From positions 109,699,319-109,763,318 of the forward strand of contig CP136066.1 in the NCBI GenBank assembly GCA_032622095.1: a stretch of DNA of 64,000 nucleotides, read 5' to 3'. This document shows positions 24,439-36,819 of this stretch, piece by piece; position 1 is the stretch's first letter, and each line of letters starts with the position of its first letter. The notes beneath the pieces are model-generated. The model had not been told where the DNA came from. It did not search any database and saw only the letters and a list, made by a program, of their open reading frames with translations. A program made the translations under genes and the position numbers. The DNA comes from Siphonodentalium dalli. Lineage: Eukaryota > Mollusca > Scaphopoda > Gadilida > Siphonodentaliidae.

Positions 24439-25282
24439 GAAAAGCATATGTGACAAATGCCGAGTCTGCAAATCATTATGTGAGTGGGTATTTTTCGCAT
24501 GTGGTTCTCGATTTGTGTTGTTAGATCTCATGACACAATGTGACAACATCAATAGCATCATTAGCATGCAGTTCAATTTGACTGTTGGTCTTCATGTATG
24601 GCAGTAAAAATATACAAGTATGTACTCTTTAGTGTTCATATTGTTTTATTCGAACACAATATGGGGTTTTCTTGGCTTGGTCTCCATCCATATTCGTTTC
24701 ACCAATACCGCGCACCATGGCACCTGCAACTTTGTTCAACTCCTCCAATAATCATGATATACGGTACATGTATGCTACTTACCATACATAGTACATGTAT
24801 CAGTATTATTGACCCTATCAGTATCGGTTATGTTACATGTACTGTACTGACGTACATGTATGTCGTATCAATGCACATGTTAGGCCAAAACAAAAAACTT
24901 CTCTGTTTCGGATAACATTGGGAAAATTTTCCAGGCAGGCAGGCAGGCAGGGATTTTTTTTTTTGTTGCAAATTTTGTTTTTAAAAACCTTGGATAAAAA
25001 CATGTTGTCCCTTGTTCATTCACTCTGCAGTAAGATCTCTACCAATTTTGAGCTTAATAACCCTCTTATTGCTTTTGGGATTGGGAAAACGATAAATATT
25101 CACATGGACACTGTAACAGGAGGATCCCCCTAATTGGAAGGGGGACACCCATTCCAATCCAACCAATGCTCAGACTTGCAACCTTCGGAAATGCCTTCGG
25201 CATTTATACCAGTGTCCCCAAATTATCCCTGGATATGGCCCTGTGTATAGTCCGACTTTCCCCACCACTGGCAACAGAGGAT
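24439..25282. other. No recognised gene
   Basis: Open frames of about 100 codons (24598-24915, 24837-25133) have no motif and no splice pattern. A (CAGG)n stretch lies at about 24932-24950. Confidence 0.4.
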
Positions 25283-25651
25283 TTTGTTCAAGTCCGGAAA
25301 GGAAGAATATGACACAAGACACAACCAAACTGCGATTTCCCCCAGACAACACATACTAATGCATCATATTGACATACCATTTAATTTCCTTTTCCAAAAA
25401 AAGGGACATTTAACAAGCCTTTTTCTCGATCAGGTGAAAGACTCAAAAAGTATTGCGGCCATTTTTCGGGTCCATTCAATTGAGTTCCAGGCATATTTTC
25501 CCCTCGATATTGCGCTGTATGCCCAGAGCTCGGTCGAACAGGAAGGTAAATGGAATGTCAAGGTGACACATTAATATATGTATTGTTGTGGGGAACATCG
25601 CGGTTTGGTAGTGACTTTTGTCATATTCTTCCTTTCCGGACTTGAACGACC
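25283..25651. repeat. Inverted repeat pair
   Basis: GTTCAAGTCCGGAAAGGAAG (about 25283) is repeated in inverse as CTTCCTTTCCGGACTTGAAC (about 25629). With flanks the match covers roughly 30 bp. The 300-bp loop includes a 96-codon open frame that I do not recognise. Confidence 0.6.
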
Positions 25652-27049
25652 TCTCCCATTACAGGAATCGTGGAAATTTCGGTGGGATATCTTTATCCCA
25701 TAGATTTTCGACTAGCTGAGAGGTAGCTTACTTGTCTCTCGTGCTAGCAGACGGGAAATCGCAACCTTGTCAGGATATTCTGAAAAAAAATCAGAAATCA
25801 GTCAGATACCAAGTTTGCCAGGCTAAAAAGTCTCATCCTCAATATCACAGCATAAAGATCCGAATTCATGCAAAATGTCTATTTCCCCCTATTACAACAT
25901 CTCATTTGTCCAGGTATGTTGTATAAGTGAATTTAGCTGATAGTATTATTTAATGGCTTTGCGCGTAAAAAATATTTGATTCGAGTCGAGGAACCCACCC
26001 ATCAAAGCTCAGAGTTAGGCCAAAAAAAAACATTTGTGTTTCCGGTTTGCCTGGCTGGTCAGGGCTGGTTGGAAAAAAATGGCCCTGGTTGGATTTAAAA
26101 AAAAATAAAATTGAATACTCACTGCACACCCCAATCTAATCGTAACCTCTTCATTAGAATCATTATCGACTAAACCAATTATACTAATTATACATTATAA
26201 TTGTTTTAGTAGGTAACAGTCCTTTATAACATGATTGACATTATATTATACTGGTACCGGGTGTATGTGATTATCAACAGAATAAACATTAGCCATATGT
26301 GGTACTGTGGGTATAAATGGCTACTATGCATTTTCCATTTTCAACAGTACACACTGCAATGAGTTGGCCTATTTGACGTTATCTGAACATTTGACTAGGC
26401 GTAACATTCAATTTCGGCAGTTCAAACTATTTGACCTAAATTCTCCCTGGTGGAAACATTAAGATTTCACACTCATTTGAAAAGTGCTTGAATATCAGAC
26501 CCTTCTTTGAAGAGTGCTTAAATTCATTTTATTCCTTGAATAGTACTTGATTTTCACCCATCACCCTTTATAAGTGCATGAATTTAGTCAAATTGAGTAT
26601 TTTTGAACAACCATTTTTCTCAATTGCTTATAAAAATTGTATCTGATATTTTCTTTGAGCCATATTTTCATAGAACATACCCCTTGTACTGTTTCTTTCA
26701 ATATTATAGAAAAACCGAAACATTTTCACATGGGAAGAATTTCTGCAGGCCGTTTTAGGATAGCTCCAAAATATAATGGTCAACTATAATTGTCCTTGAA
26801 ATTTATCACTGCGGTCCATTAAAAGTGCTTGAATAATGCTTAAATTTGGATGTCAGAAATGAGTGGTAACCCTGCGCTAGTATGCAATATTCTTGACCTT
26901 TCTGATTGGGGCGACAACAGGGGAATGGGAACAATTATCTGAAAATATTTAAAATTTGTACTCATCTATACCTGCATGCATGCTGTTCACATATGCTTTA
27001 GAAATCTAGTCTATTTTTGACCAGTTAATAGTGAGGCCAATATAAACAA
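25652..27049. other. No recognised gene; repeat fragments
   Basis: About 25960-26010 is a fragment of the TTAA-flanked family at 50121 ('atttgattcgagtcgaggaa', 'catcaaagctcag'). Between 26460 and 26870 'agtgcttgaat' recurs in both orientations, suggesting decayed inverted-repeat DNA. No coding feature. Confidence 0.4.
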
Positions 27050-27355
27050 ATTGCTTGATTTACATCCCCTCCCGACCCTATTTTAAGTCCCCTCCTCAAT
27101 TTTTTTTATTTGATATATTTTATGTAAACTTTTTTCTCATGCTTTAACTGTTAAATTACATTTCACTGACCCATTAACCAGTCTATTTTGATCAAATTGG
27201 ACAATATAAATCACCTTGTATTATATAAGATCGAATACTGCTTCAATATCTAGAACTGTCCATGACCATTTATGTTAGGAAGAATAGAATATAAGAAATA
27301 AAATTTGCCCTCCCGCCCCAGTTTTCTGAAAAAAGTTGGATGTAAATCTAGCAAT
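27050..27355. mobile_element. MITE with TTTACATCC ends, inverted copy
   Basis: The complement of this block matches 5470-5765 along its length, including the ends ATTTACATCC and GGATGTAAATCTAGCA. Confidence 0.7.
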
Positions 27356-27495
27356 TGATATTGGCCTTATGGGCGACAATTTGTTTTAAGAAATTAATTA
27401 TCATATTTAATGCAGTTAATTGTTTATTCTCAGCCATTGTTTATAGTTACATGTTACAGGAGAATCACTATCATTTGGCAGGTGAGAGTATATCA

Positions 27496-27993
27496 TCTCC
27501 TATATATTTTGAAGACCTCTGTCTGTATGTCTGTCTGTATGTCATTGATACAAATCTACGATTCTCGACCGATCGGGACGAAACTTGGTATGTGTGTGTA
27601 GTTTGACCAGGCGGTCGTCCTTGTCGTATTGGCGAGCCCGTGCGACGCCTGTGCAGCGCATGCGCAGACGAGATCTCGGAAACGGGTGGAGCTATCGACT
27701 TGAAATTTGCTATGTGAATGTATCTTGCCCCGGATACGAATTTTATCGGGTCGCCGAGCCCGTGCGACGCCAGCTTCGCGCATGCGCAGACGAGATCTCG
27801 GAAACTGGTGGAGCTATCGACTTGAAATTTGCTATGTGAATGTATCTTGCCCCGGATACAAATTTTGTCGGGTCGCCGAGCCTGTGCGACGCCAGCTTCG
27901 CGCATGCGCAGACCAGATCTCGGAAACGGGTAGAGCTATCGACTTGAAATTTGGTTTTTGAACAGCCCGGACAACATCGGGCTCATCGGCTAG
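27496..27993 (+). mobile_element. Non-autonomous Helitron-like element with minisatellite, copy 2
   Basis: It begins TCTCCTATATATTTTGAAG after an A. It ends with the hairpin AGCCCGGACAACATCGGGCT, ten bases later CTAG, then T. These are textbook Helitron termini: a hairpin just inside CTRR and insertion between A and T. Three tandem units of about 120 bp (GCGCATGCGCAGACGAGATC) fill the middle. No Rep/helicase coding. Confidence 0.82.
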
Positions 27994-28464
27994 TCTGATC
28001 TATATTTTGTTTTCTTATTGGCAATTAAAAGTTTAAATGACAGTGATATATTTTAAAAATTTCTCTTAAACATGAATGGCAGGCTAAGATGACCTGAAAA
28101 TTATGTGGGATAAAGGTGTAAGCTGTATAATAACCAATGTACCCAGAAATAGGTTAAACATGCCCAATTTCTTTCTTTCTGACCTCTGTATGAAAAATAA
28201 AATAAAATAATTTTCCTGGCTGGCTGGTTTGATTTTTTCCGCAAACAAATTTTTTTGTTTATTTTTGGCCTTATCAGATATTGATTTTTTAAATCTGATA
28301 TTTTTCACCACCTAGAATATTTGGCGGTCTGGCAAATATTCGGCAATTACACACAAAATATGCTGTTTTCTAATGTCTTGTATTCTTTCTCAAGAATGGA
28401 CAAGTTACTAAATCAAAATTTTTGCCACATCAGTTAGAATGGTTTTTCATCACAAGAACACACC

Positions 28465-29549
28465 CAGGCCTCAACCTAGGGGTTCAGAACAGGGAGACTT
28501 GAAGTCTCCCTCCAGGAAATTTAGGGAGACTTCAGGGAGAAGTGGGGAGACTACCAAACATTGACAATTTTCAAATATCGCTTTATTTTATAACATCAAT
28601 ACAAATTTTAAAAAGATAAAATAAGAAATAAAACTAAAAACTTTTGTCTTTATCTGAAATTAACCAAATTAATTATTATTATACATTTAAAATTTTAGGA
28701 AATGTTTTGTGTAGCTATCATTTAAGCAAGACAATTATCAAGTTACAGTAGTAGTTAATTTTTTAACTAAATGGAAGTAGTATTATTTCCTAGACTGCAG
28801 CTTGGAAGATACGTTTGTACAGTCTGGATCATGATGCAATCATGCATGTAACTTTGTAAGTTTAATTGGTCACGGCTGTAATGTGGGTGTCCGCTAAAAT
28901 AAACAATAAGGACTAACTAACAAAGGAGTTGCAAAAGCTTTTAGTTTTATTGCTAAAGCTTTTATTAATTAATGGCCTCCCTTAATTAATGCCAACATCA
29001 CTGGTATAATCCGATTAAAGCAATAAACTTGACATTTATTTACGGAAGCGGTCTCTTCAAAAAGTGCGACGCGGTCTCTTCAAAAAGTGCGACGCGTTAC
29101 CGAAACGAACTTCCGAAGCGCCTGGTACATACTCTGATAACGTCGTAATTGTTTTATATCTGAAAAGCGGGACGGCGGTCTTTTAAGTTAATTAAAACAT
29201 TTATACTCACGATGGTCAGTAACAACACAGGTGCGAACATCTCATCGTGTTTTCAGCATGTCAAAACATTCGTGATTAACATTCATTACCGCAAAGGGAA
29301 CAAAGGCGACTGAATAACAATTAAACACTTGGGTCTTTGTCTCTGCATCGTCTGTTTCTTTTTGGGATGGCCGGCACAATTCATCTATATACGGACATGT
29401 CTGGAAAAAAAACTAGAAAAAAAATTCAGAAAAAAAAATTTCCCCTAAATTTGAAGGCGACTTCAATTTCGCCTTAGAGCGACGATAGGGCGAAGTCAGC
29501 GACAGTAAGGCGACAATCTCGCCCGAGTCGCCTTGTGAGCTGAGGCCTG
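28465..29549. mobile_element. hAT-type non-autonomous element, 8-bp target duplication aacacacc
   Basis: The ends CAGGCCTCAAC and GCTGAGGCCTG are inverted. AACACACC lies directly outside both ends (28457-28464 and 29550-29557), a perfect 8-bp duplication as made by hAT transposases. Both ends carry GGGAGACTT/GGCGACTT-type motifs shared with the element at 44900. The CG-rich part 29050-29110 repeats 'ctcttcaaaaagtgcgacgcg' twice. No transposase frame. Confidence 0.88.
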
Positions 29550-29740
29550 AACACACCAACAATGATCAGATTGGCAGACAATTTAACAATGGTATTAAGC
29601 TTCACAATTTTACTGGTTACATCATAATTTCAGGATATGTTGATACTAAATGTCTCAGATTCAATTATGTGATTTAATCACTCGTGTCATGTGCATTAAA
29701 AAAATCGCAGAAATATTGTTTTCTTCTTTAGAAATATTAA

Positions 29741-32161
29741 CCCTCCCATGACTGGAGCTTCCTGAAATTTTGTGAAAACCCTGTTCCAATGCATTCTGTT
29801 ACTAGTATATATGCCAGTCTCACATAGGGAGTGTCACACTGACTCACACATACATGTGTAATAAGAGAATGCATTGGCTTAACAATATACTTGATCTTGT
29901 AAGCCATTGCATTCTCTTATATTTATATCCCTATGTGAGACTCGCATATATAAAGAGAATGCACTGGCGAAGTTTTCGTCATGAAAGGGTCAACTTTGAT
30001 AATAATAATAATCTTCCCCATAAACATTTGAGATTTTTGATTGAAAACTTTGCAAGTTTGTGCTGATTATGTATCGTGCGCGGGGCGTTGTTCCTGTATT
30101 ATTAGTATGTGCACATGACAAATATAAAACACAACGTCAAGCCCATGGAACACCTTTGAATGAAATAGATGTTGTATGGTAAGATATATTACATATAGAA
30201 TATGTTTACTTTTTCTGTAGTGTGCACCAGAAAGGTTAGAAAATTCATTCTGGTCTTATGCCATATAATATAATGTCTCTTTCCAATCATCTTCACTTCT
30301 CGTTTACAGGTGTATATACAGTTCTACTTTTCAAACAGTCATACTAAGCCACACAGGCACTAGCGTGCATCTCAAAATTGAGGGTCTGCTCTGTCATTGT
30401 TTTTCAGACATGTACATAAATCCATATTTTTCAGATTGCATTGTGTTCACATGATACATGGAGGTAAATGCAGAATGCTGCGACAAGAGAGTTCCTCAAA
30501 TAATCAAGATACCACATATAGATGCACATGCTTCATTTAATCTTGACAGTGATCTACTTGAAGGTATTGAACACAAATAAAGGAATATTTCTAGCCTTTT
30601 TGGGAAAGGATCCTGGGCCCTTTGTTTGGGAAAATTTGCAGCATAGAGGCTCATAATTGTGAATTTCTATGAGCGACAGAGAATATAGGAACAAGTATAT
30701 CATTGTGAAAATCAATGTAATATCAACATGTATGTTAAGGCCGTGCAAAGTTCAATCTCCTGTTTCTCAGACCCGCGCAGATGCTCGCAAAACCCCACAT
30801 GTGCAACCTTTTTATTGGCTGAACTAATTTTTTTTTTTTATTGCAACTTTCAAGCATATTTTGAGGAGTTAAGGGCTGTTGTGCATTGTATATAAACTCG
30901 TTAAAACGGGGACATGAACATGTAGTTTAATTAATTAGCTCATAGTAATTGAACATGGAACTTAAATTATTTTGAACTTTTGTTTATACATGTAGCATTG
31001 CCATTAATATCTAACTTTTAAGAGAATTGAATGATGTTTGTCATGTTTGAAAACTTAATCTGATTTGAGGGAAAGGGAGTGAACAGTCCAATAAAACAAC
31101 ATAATGTGCATGGTATGACTTAAAGTTTCCCATGGGACTATGTCCCTACTTCATCTTGCAAGACCAAAGCTGCTCTGGATTACTAGCTATTTACTTATAT
31201 TATTCATCTCTATTAAACTACTAAATGTAGTTGGGGATTTATTACATGTAAATATGCAAATAGGAACTAATAAAAGCAAGTCCAAGGCAGCTTTGATCTT
31301 ACACGGAAACACTCGACACATTCTATTGAGTCACGTCAACCATCTCATTCTGTCGGTATATCTAGATTGCAAGATCATGTAGTCTCTGACTACTCAAATA
31401 CATGCATATGTCACAAGTTAAACTGCTTGCGAATGATATAAGGGCCTGCAAAAAACATTACGTTCAGTTAATATGAATAGCTTGATTAAAAAATATTGAT
31501 TATAGCTGCTGATCTGATATGTATCCTAGAAATAAAAAATAAAAATAAAATTCATGCATACTTTAAAAATATTTTTTGACATGAGAAATGGGAAATTGAC
31601 TTTGCGTGGCCTAAAGGTTTTCTTTATATAATAGATTGCTTATTTCTATTTTATACAAATGGAGCAAAAGGACTTGAAAAATATCTTTACTACATCAAGG
31701 GGAACTCCAAAGTTTGTTCACAAACCAAGAGACTTTGTGAATTAGGAAATTTAGGGTAAAAAATAGGGAAAAACCAGGAAAAACATGACTATTTAAAATT
31801 GAGAATGGACCCATTTCAGCCTCTGTCATTGCACAAAAAATCCCTGAAATATCCCATTATCTGCTGAATATGTTCTCCAATTCAGTTGTTCAGAGTTTCA
31901 TCTTTAATCTTAACCATTTCGTAACTGGAGCAGCGCTGGTGCAGCATTAAAAATCATGTGCCAGTGCATTCTCTTATATATGCGAGTCTCCCATAGGGAG
32001 GCTCACGTACATAAGAGAAAGCACTGGCTTACAAGGTAAATATTTTTAGGCCAATGCATTCTCTTAAATATGCGAGGCTCCCTATGGGAGACTTGCATAT
32101 ATAAGAGAATGCATTGGCACAATGTTTTGCAAAATTTCAGGAAGCTCTAGTCATGGAAGGG
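29741..32161. mobile_element. piggyBac-like element, TTAA-flanked, about 39-bp inverted ends
   Basis: TTAA at 29737-29740 and 32162-32165 flanks CCCTCCCATGACTGGAGCTT and its inverse AAGCTC(T)AGTCATGGAAGGG; the arms match over about 39 bp with few mismatches. CCC-starting ends plus TTAA fit piggyBac-like transposons. Just inside, both ends carry palindromic 'ccagtgcattctcttatata' blocks. The 2.4-kb interior has no transposase that I can recognise. A fragment of the family is at about 47385-47455. Confidence 0.8.
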
Positions 32162-32714
32162 TTAAATGATCGGAGAACTGTCACACTGCCTTATTGTGTG
32201 CTGACCGTTCAGTAATCAGGCTATTTGCCTGCTTCCAGAAGGTGACATTCAACTATTAATGTCAAAAGACTTCAACCACATCAGTTGGATCTATCAGAAA
32301 ACAACAGTATAATCAAGTAAACATTTGTGCCATTATTCTGATTGTGTTAATCCTTGATATACATGTGGAAAAAATTATGTCAACATGAGGCACTGCAAAT
32401 AATCTATATTTAACCCAGCCCTCATAATTGGCTACAGCAATCAGCAATGCCGAAGCCATTTGTTGAAGCAAACTGAGCTACGGCAAAGGGTTGCCGTAGC
32501 AGATTGCTGAATTCAAACTATCTGAATTTAGAGGGCTGTTATACTATATAAAAATGATGTGTTTGTGATCCATATACAAAATTGTTAAAACTATTTAAAT
32601 GCATATGCTTTGCATGAGTATTGGTGTGTGTTTAGCAAGAGTTTTCGCTTTGAAAGTCTAAACTGAGTGTTTCACAGATTTCACATTATTTGTATAATTT
32701 TATCATTAATATAG

Positions 32715-32837
32715 GCCTTGGTTCAGCAGACGAAGACTGGTTTGAAAAAGAAACCGCTAAGTATGTTGCTGAACAGTCCACTAGCTCCGACGGCCAGCTA
32801 ACTTATGAGGACCAAGATACTGAGTATCTACCATCAG
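32715..32837 (+). CDS. BRCA2: BRCA2 exon equivalent to human exon 3 (PALB2-binding segment)
   Basis: BRCA2 is recruited by PALB2 and loads RAD51 onto single-stranded DNA in the nucleus. This exon follows the acceptor ATATAG, enters in phase 1 and encodes 40 full codons. It starts LGSADEDWFEKE. Human BRCA2 exon 3 also enters in phase 1 and begins (D)LGPISLNWFEEL, so LG, the five-residue gap and the WFE core of the PALB2-binding helix align exactly. The rest is acidic and polar (TYEDQDTEYLPS). The donor GTATAG follows TCA-G, phase 1, as in human intron 3. It is shorter than the human exon (249 bp). The upstream ATG exon was not identified. Confidence 0.82.
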
Positions 32838-32880
32838 GTATAGTATGCTTATATTGATCATATCTCATTGTTTGTTCCAT

Positions 32881-32969
32881 GCAACAAGCCATATTTCCGA
32901 CTAAATCCTGAAAAATTACCCATAATTCTGCAGTGGTTAAGGAGTCAATTTTTTTAGGGCATTACTGTA
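32881..32969. mobile_element. Half copy of the TACAGTAATGCCC palindromic MITE
   Basis: 'gcaacaagccatatttccgac' through 'agggcattactgta' matches the right arm of the element at 3803. The left arm is absent. It lies in the intron between the first two BRCA2 exons found. Confidence 0.8.
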
Positions 32970-33654
32970 GTTTGATCTTTTGTGTAATTATCAACCAATC
33001 TGTTCCCTCCTTCCAAAGTATGCTGACAAATGTTTTTCCAATTTCATTATTATGTCACATTGACATAATTTGGAGGTTCAAATGAATCGTGTCCTTTTAA
33101 GTTTGTGGGGGCATACATGTATTGAGTCTGGCATACCAGCTGGCAACCAGTCATTTTACCATATTTATTTATTTAAAAAAATTAACATATTGTTACATTC
33201 CCCATTGCCATAATCCCAGAACAGATCTCTGCCATTGTCCTTCATATTTAATTTGAACAATCTATATAATACCCAGCTGAACACTATGTTCATAAAAAAA
33301 CTAAACATGATATCACCATAGAACTGCCTTAACCCTTTCTATACTAAATACTCATTGATGAGTAGTTATCTCTTAGGAAATGTATCGATAATAAGGTCGT
33401 TTTTTGAACTTATTATTGGAATGTTTCCCTCCAATAAATTGGACTATTTCTGCCTGCTTACATTTCGGAAAACACCCATCCAGATGAATAATAGACCATT
33501 CCAATGTATACTTTTATAACTGAGTGGGAGAATCCATTCAGTAAGGTTAAATAACATAAATGTCATTCTACCCGCCAAACGTAAAACGACATATACGTGT
33601 TTGTCGTTCTACATGCCAGTGGGTTTTAACACTTTTTATTGTCATTTCTTGCAG

Positions 33655-33877
33655 GTCAGTCCCACATTGTGGACACAACAACAGAGGATATAAACAACTC
33701 CACTGGAACAGAAGAACTGACATGTAAATCAAGCAATGCATCTGTGTCAGAGCTTGAATCAATAACTGACAACACCTCAACTCCAGCCAGACAGACATCA
33801 GCAATGATTTCACAGCTACTCCACTCACAGGTGTACATGTCACCATTATCATGGCTGCAGCCAACTTTGGGACAGAG
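33655..33877 (+). CDS. BRCA2: BRCA2 exon equivalent to human exon 4
   Basis: The acceptor TTGCAG opens the exon; GT completes the phase-1 codon left by the previous exon (G+GT = Gly). The frame is open for the whole 223 bp and reads GQSHIVDTTTED ... STPARQTSAMISQLLHSQ ... LSWLQPTLGQ. The donor GAG|GTATTA leaves two bases (phase 2), which the next exon completes to Ser. Human exon 4 also enters in phase 1 and exits in phase 2. A better-looking donor at 33831 would exit in phase 0 and would not join the next exon, so it was rejected. Sequence identity is low, as is usual for this disordered N-terminal region; assignment rests on frame, phases and order. Confidence 0.78.
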
Positions 33878-34131
33878 GTATTATCAATTTACCTTGTGCT
33901 TTTGCTTTGTAAAACATTTCCCAGAACACACCTTCTAATTTTCCAGCGGCAGCTAGTGTTTATTACTTCCTGTGCATTGTTTTTAAAAATTTCAATGCAG
34001 GTGAGCAGCATGCCAGCGAGTCAAAGACACATTGAAGTGGAAACTTTGCTTTGTGGAATTAAAATTGACATTTGAACAAATATATATAGCAATCATTTAC
34101 GTTGTGACATACTATATTGTTCTCTTTTCAG

Positions 34132-34253
34132 TCCATTCATTTCAAGCACACAAAATCCTGCCCGGGCTGCTGTTTATAATCTTTGTGATAGTGAGAGCAT
34201 GACATGGTCAAGCGCTATGGCAACCCCACCTGGTGTGCAGAACAATGTTCCAA
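34132..34253 (+). CDS. BRCA2: BRCA2 exon equivalent to human exons 5-7 joined
   Basis: The acceptor TTTTCAG precedes T, which completes a phase-2 codon (AG+T). The exon reads PFISSTQNPARAAVYNLC and then SMTWSSAMATPPG (34196-34231 for S to P), which lines up with the human BRCA2 stretch DMSWSSSLATPP just before the end of human exon 7. The donor A|GTGAGT exits in phase 1, as human exon 7 does. Human exons 5, 6 and 7 total 206 bp; here one 122-bp exon spans the same phase interval, so two introns are absent and the segment is shortened. This motif is the strongest sequence signature in the N-terminal part. Confidence 0.87.
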
Positions 34254-35039
34254 GTGAGTTAAATATGTCATGTGATGCGTCTAATCTCATTTGTATACAA
34301 AATACACAAACAATGTTTGTTGTTCTTTGTAGTATTAATAAAAAACATGCTAAAAATACAAAAGTGAATTAAATGCTATAGGCAATTTCTTGGAGTCTGA
34401 GCTATTTTCATTTTATTATACTTCCATATTTTAATATGGAAGTATATTGTTATTCAATTTTTTATTTTTTTCCAATATTATTATTATTCTTAGCAATTTT
34501 GTAACTCTTTTATCTCTGGAAGTACAATATATAGAGATCTGGAATTTCGTACGTATATAAACCTATAATAATTCTAGGTCAATAGACTATATAGGATATT
34601 GTCCGCCCTTGATTTACAGAGTTATCCCCCTTTTTTGTGAAAAATGGGGATGCTGTATCTCGAAAACTATGAGCAGCAGAAACTCCAAATTTGGACCATA
34701 TGTACAACTCAGTATGCCCTATTGGGTGAATGCATTACAATTTATGTCCGCGCTTTCACCACAGACTTGTCGCCCATGGTTCGCAAAACTAGATTTATTT
34801 CATATCCTGTGTCTGGCTATGGCATGCAAGGTATCCAGATTTGAGAGCTTCTATGCAGTTAATCATTAGCAACTTGATACGAAAGAAAGTTTTGAACAGG
34901 GACGGACTTATATTTTGGGGGTTTGGGTGGGGGCAAAATTTTCGCAATTTTTTTTGCGATCATTTCAACTACTTTTACTGACGTACTAATGATCCTCCTG
35001 AAAGAATTTTGTAAATCGGTTGAGAAATGTCCAAGTTAC

Positions 35040-36300
35040 AGACCATCGAAAATTAAAAAATTTGGGTAACGAAGGAGCACGGGAGAGGGTTAGACCATAC
35101 CGGGGTGGCGACGAGACCATGCCGGGTGGTGATACCATGTTGGGGTGGTGAGACCAGGCCGATGGTGATGAGACCAGGCTGACCGGTGGCGGATGTAAAC
35201 GGCAGATTTAGCAAAAAAAAAAAAAAAGAAGTCCAGCGGTATAATATTTTTGTTGCATATTCCGAATGAGGAGAGTGGTGCGGACCGAATTTTATCTCTG
35301 GTAAGTTTTTTGTCCCAATCGTTACCGATCTACGGCATGTACAAGAAAATTACCTATTTTTGGCGCCAAATCCAAACGGGCTAATTGGTGAGCAAGGTTA
35401 ATGCAGGAGCAGGTACTGCGGTATCGCGTAGGTAGGCCCCAAAAGTTTGATAGCCCTGCTATGATAGCAAACTGTCAAACAGCGAGTGACCTTCCGGTCG
35501 GTTCAGACTTTTTGCAAATTCCAACGAAAATCAAAGGGGGAAAAATTGTCTAAAAATCAAACATCGAGATAAAAAAAATTTGAGTAGTGGATATGATAGA
35601 TAGTACCCAAACGCAACTTATCGATGTCTGCTTAATTTTCGCTAAGGTACAAGGTTTACTCGTGGCGAGGCTTTATAATGTTAACAAGTATATTTAAGTG
35701 CTGTATCACTAAGCTAGTTTTCTCGCCAAATCCGACCGGGTTAATGAAGGAGCTATGTAATGCAGGAGCAGGTACGTTGATATATTTTTGGTAACATCCC
35801 AAAGTTTTACCGCTCTACTTACTAAGCAAACTGACCAACAGAAAGCTCGTGTTCAGGTGGGTACATATTGGCAAATTCCAACAAAAACCAAAAGTTTAAA
35901 AATTCTTGAAAAAAATAAAATATGGAGATAAAATTTTGCTGACGAGTGGATGTGATAGGGAATATCAACGCCCAACACTGGTGCGATTGCTTAGGTTTCA
36001 GAACAAAGGATTCACCCGTGGTGACGATATACAGCGTAATACATACTACATGCATAGGAACACAGCCTACATCGATATATGGCAAAAGTCGAAATTCAAG
36101 CAGGCTAATGAAGGAGTGAGTGAAATGCGTGAGCATGTGCCTTAGTATACCATATGTACATCCTGGAAGTTTGACTGTGGTATAAAAGCAATCCGTCCAA
36201 CGGAGAACGCGCATCGGTTGGTCGAGGCTTTTGGCAACTTCAAGTAAATTTCGCAAAGAAAAAAATGAAGAAATCGAGATAAAGCAAATTGGATATGGTC
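35040..36300. repeat. Diverged tandem array, three units of about 362 bp
   Basis: 'aatgcaggagcaggtac' at 35399 recurs at 35759 and, diverged, as 'aatgcgtgagcatgtgcc' at 36124. 'gcaaattccaac(g/a)aaaa' and 'tcgagataaa'-type phrases follow at the same offsets. The 144-codon minus-strand frame at 35822-36256 is a repeat by-product. Confidence 0.65.
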
Positions 36301-36819
36301 GGTACTATCCACGTGTTTTTTACTTTTCAAATGAATGCGCAATGAGTTAATCATGATTAACTGACCGATAGATATTACATGTATTCGCTTATGTAGATAA
36401 ATACTCTCGGATGACTGTATACACATAGGAAAATTAATGTGAAGGGTTAACAATATGAGTATCTCTTTAAATAACAAGCTTGAAATCGTTTTGTGGCTAC
36501 AAAATAATAAATATGACTTGAAGACCCCTGTCCGGAAAGACTTCTATCAGCTAATGTTGATTTTTTTCGAATATTTTATTATGAAATGAGATGTTTAATT
36601 GGGACAAGTTATTGATTTATTTTTAGAACAGACCTGGTCACTGGTAACAGTAACCACTATTGTTCGTTAGCTAAACAACCACACATTTTTAGACCAGAAT
36701 ATATTCAAAATGAAATCAATATTAATCAATAGAATCATTTCCGGACAGAATTCTTGACTCATATTTAATATTTTATACCCTGATAACTATATAATACATT
36801 AAGTATAGGATTATAGATA

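Noticed and set aside
33831-33836. CAG|GTGTAC as donor of the second BRCA2 exon found
   Set aside because: It would exit in phase 0, but the next exon enters in phase 2; GAG|GTATTA at 33878 fits both the phase and the human pattern.
33995-34005. CAG|GTGAGC as an alternative donor
   Set aside because: The BRCA2 frame meets a stop in the intervening sequence (TAA after the CFCF..EHTF stretch), so the exon cannot extend to here.
35822-36256. 144-codon minus-strand gene
   Set aside because: It lies in the 362-bp tandem array, has no domain, and neighbouring units carry stops in the same frame.
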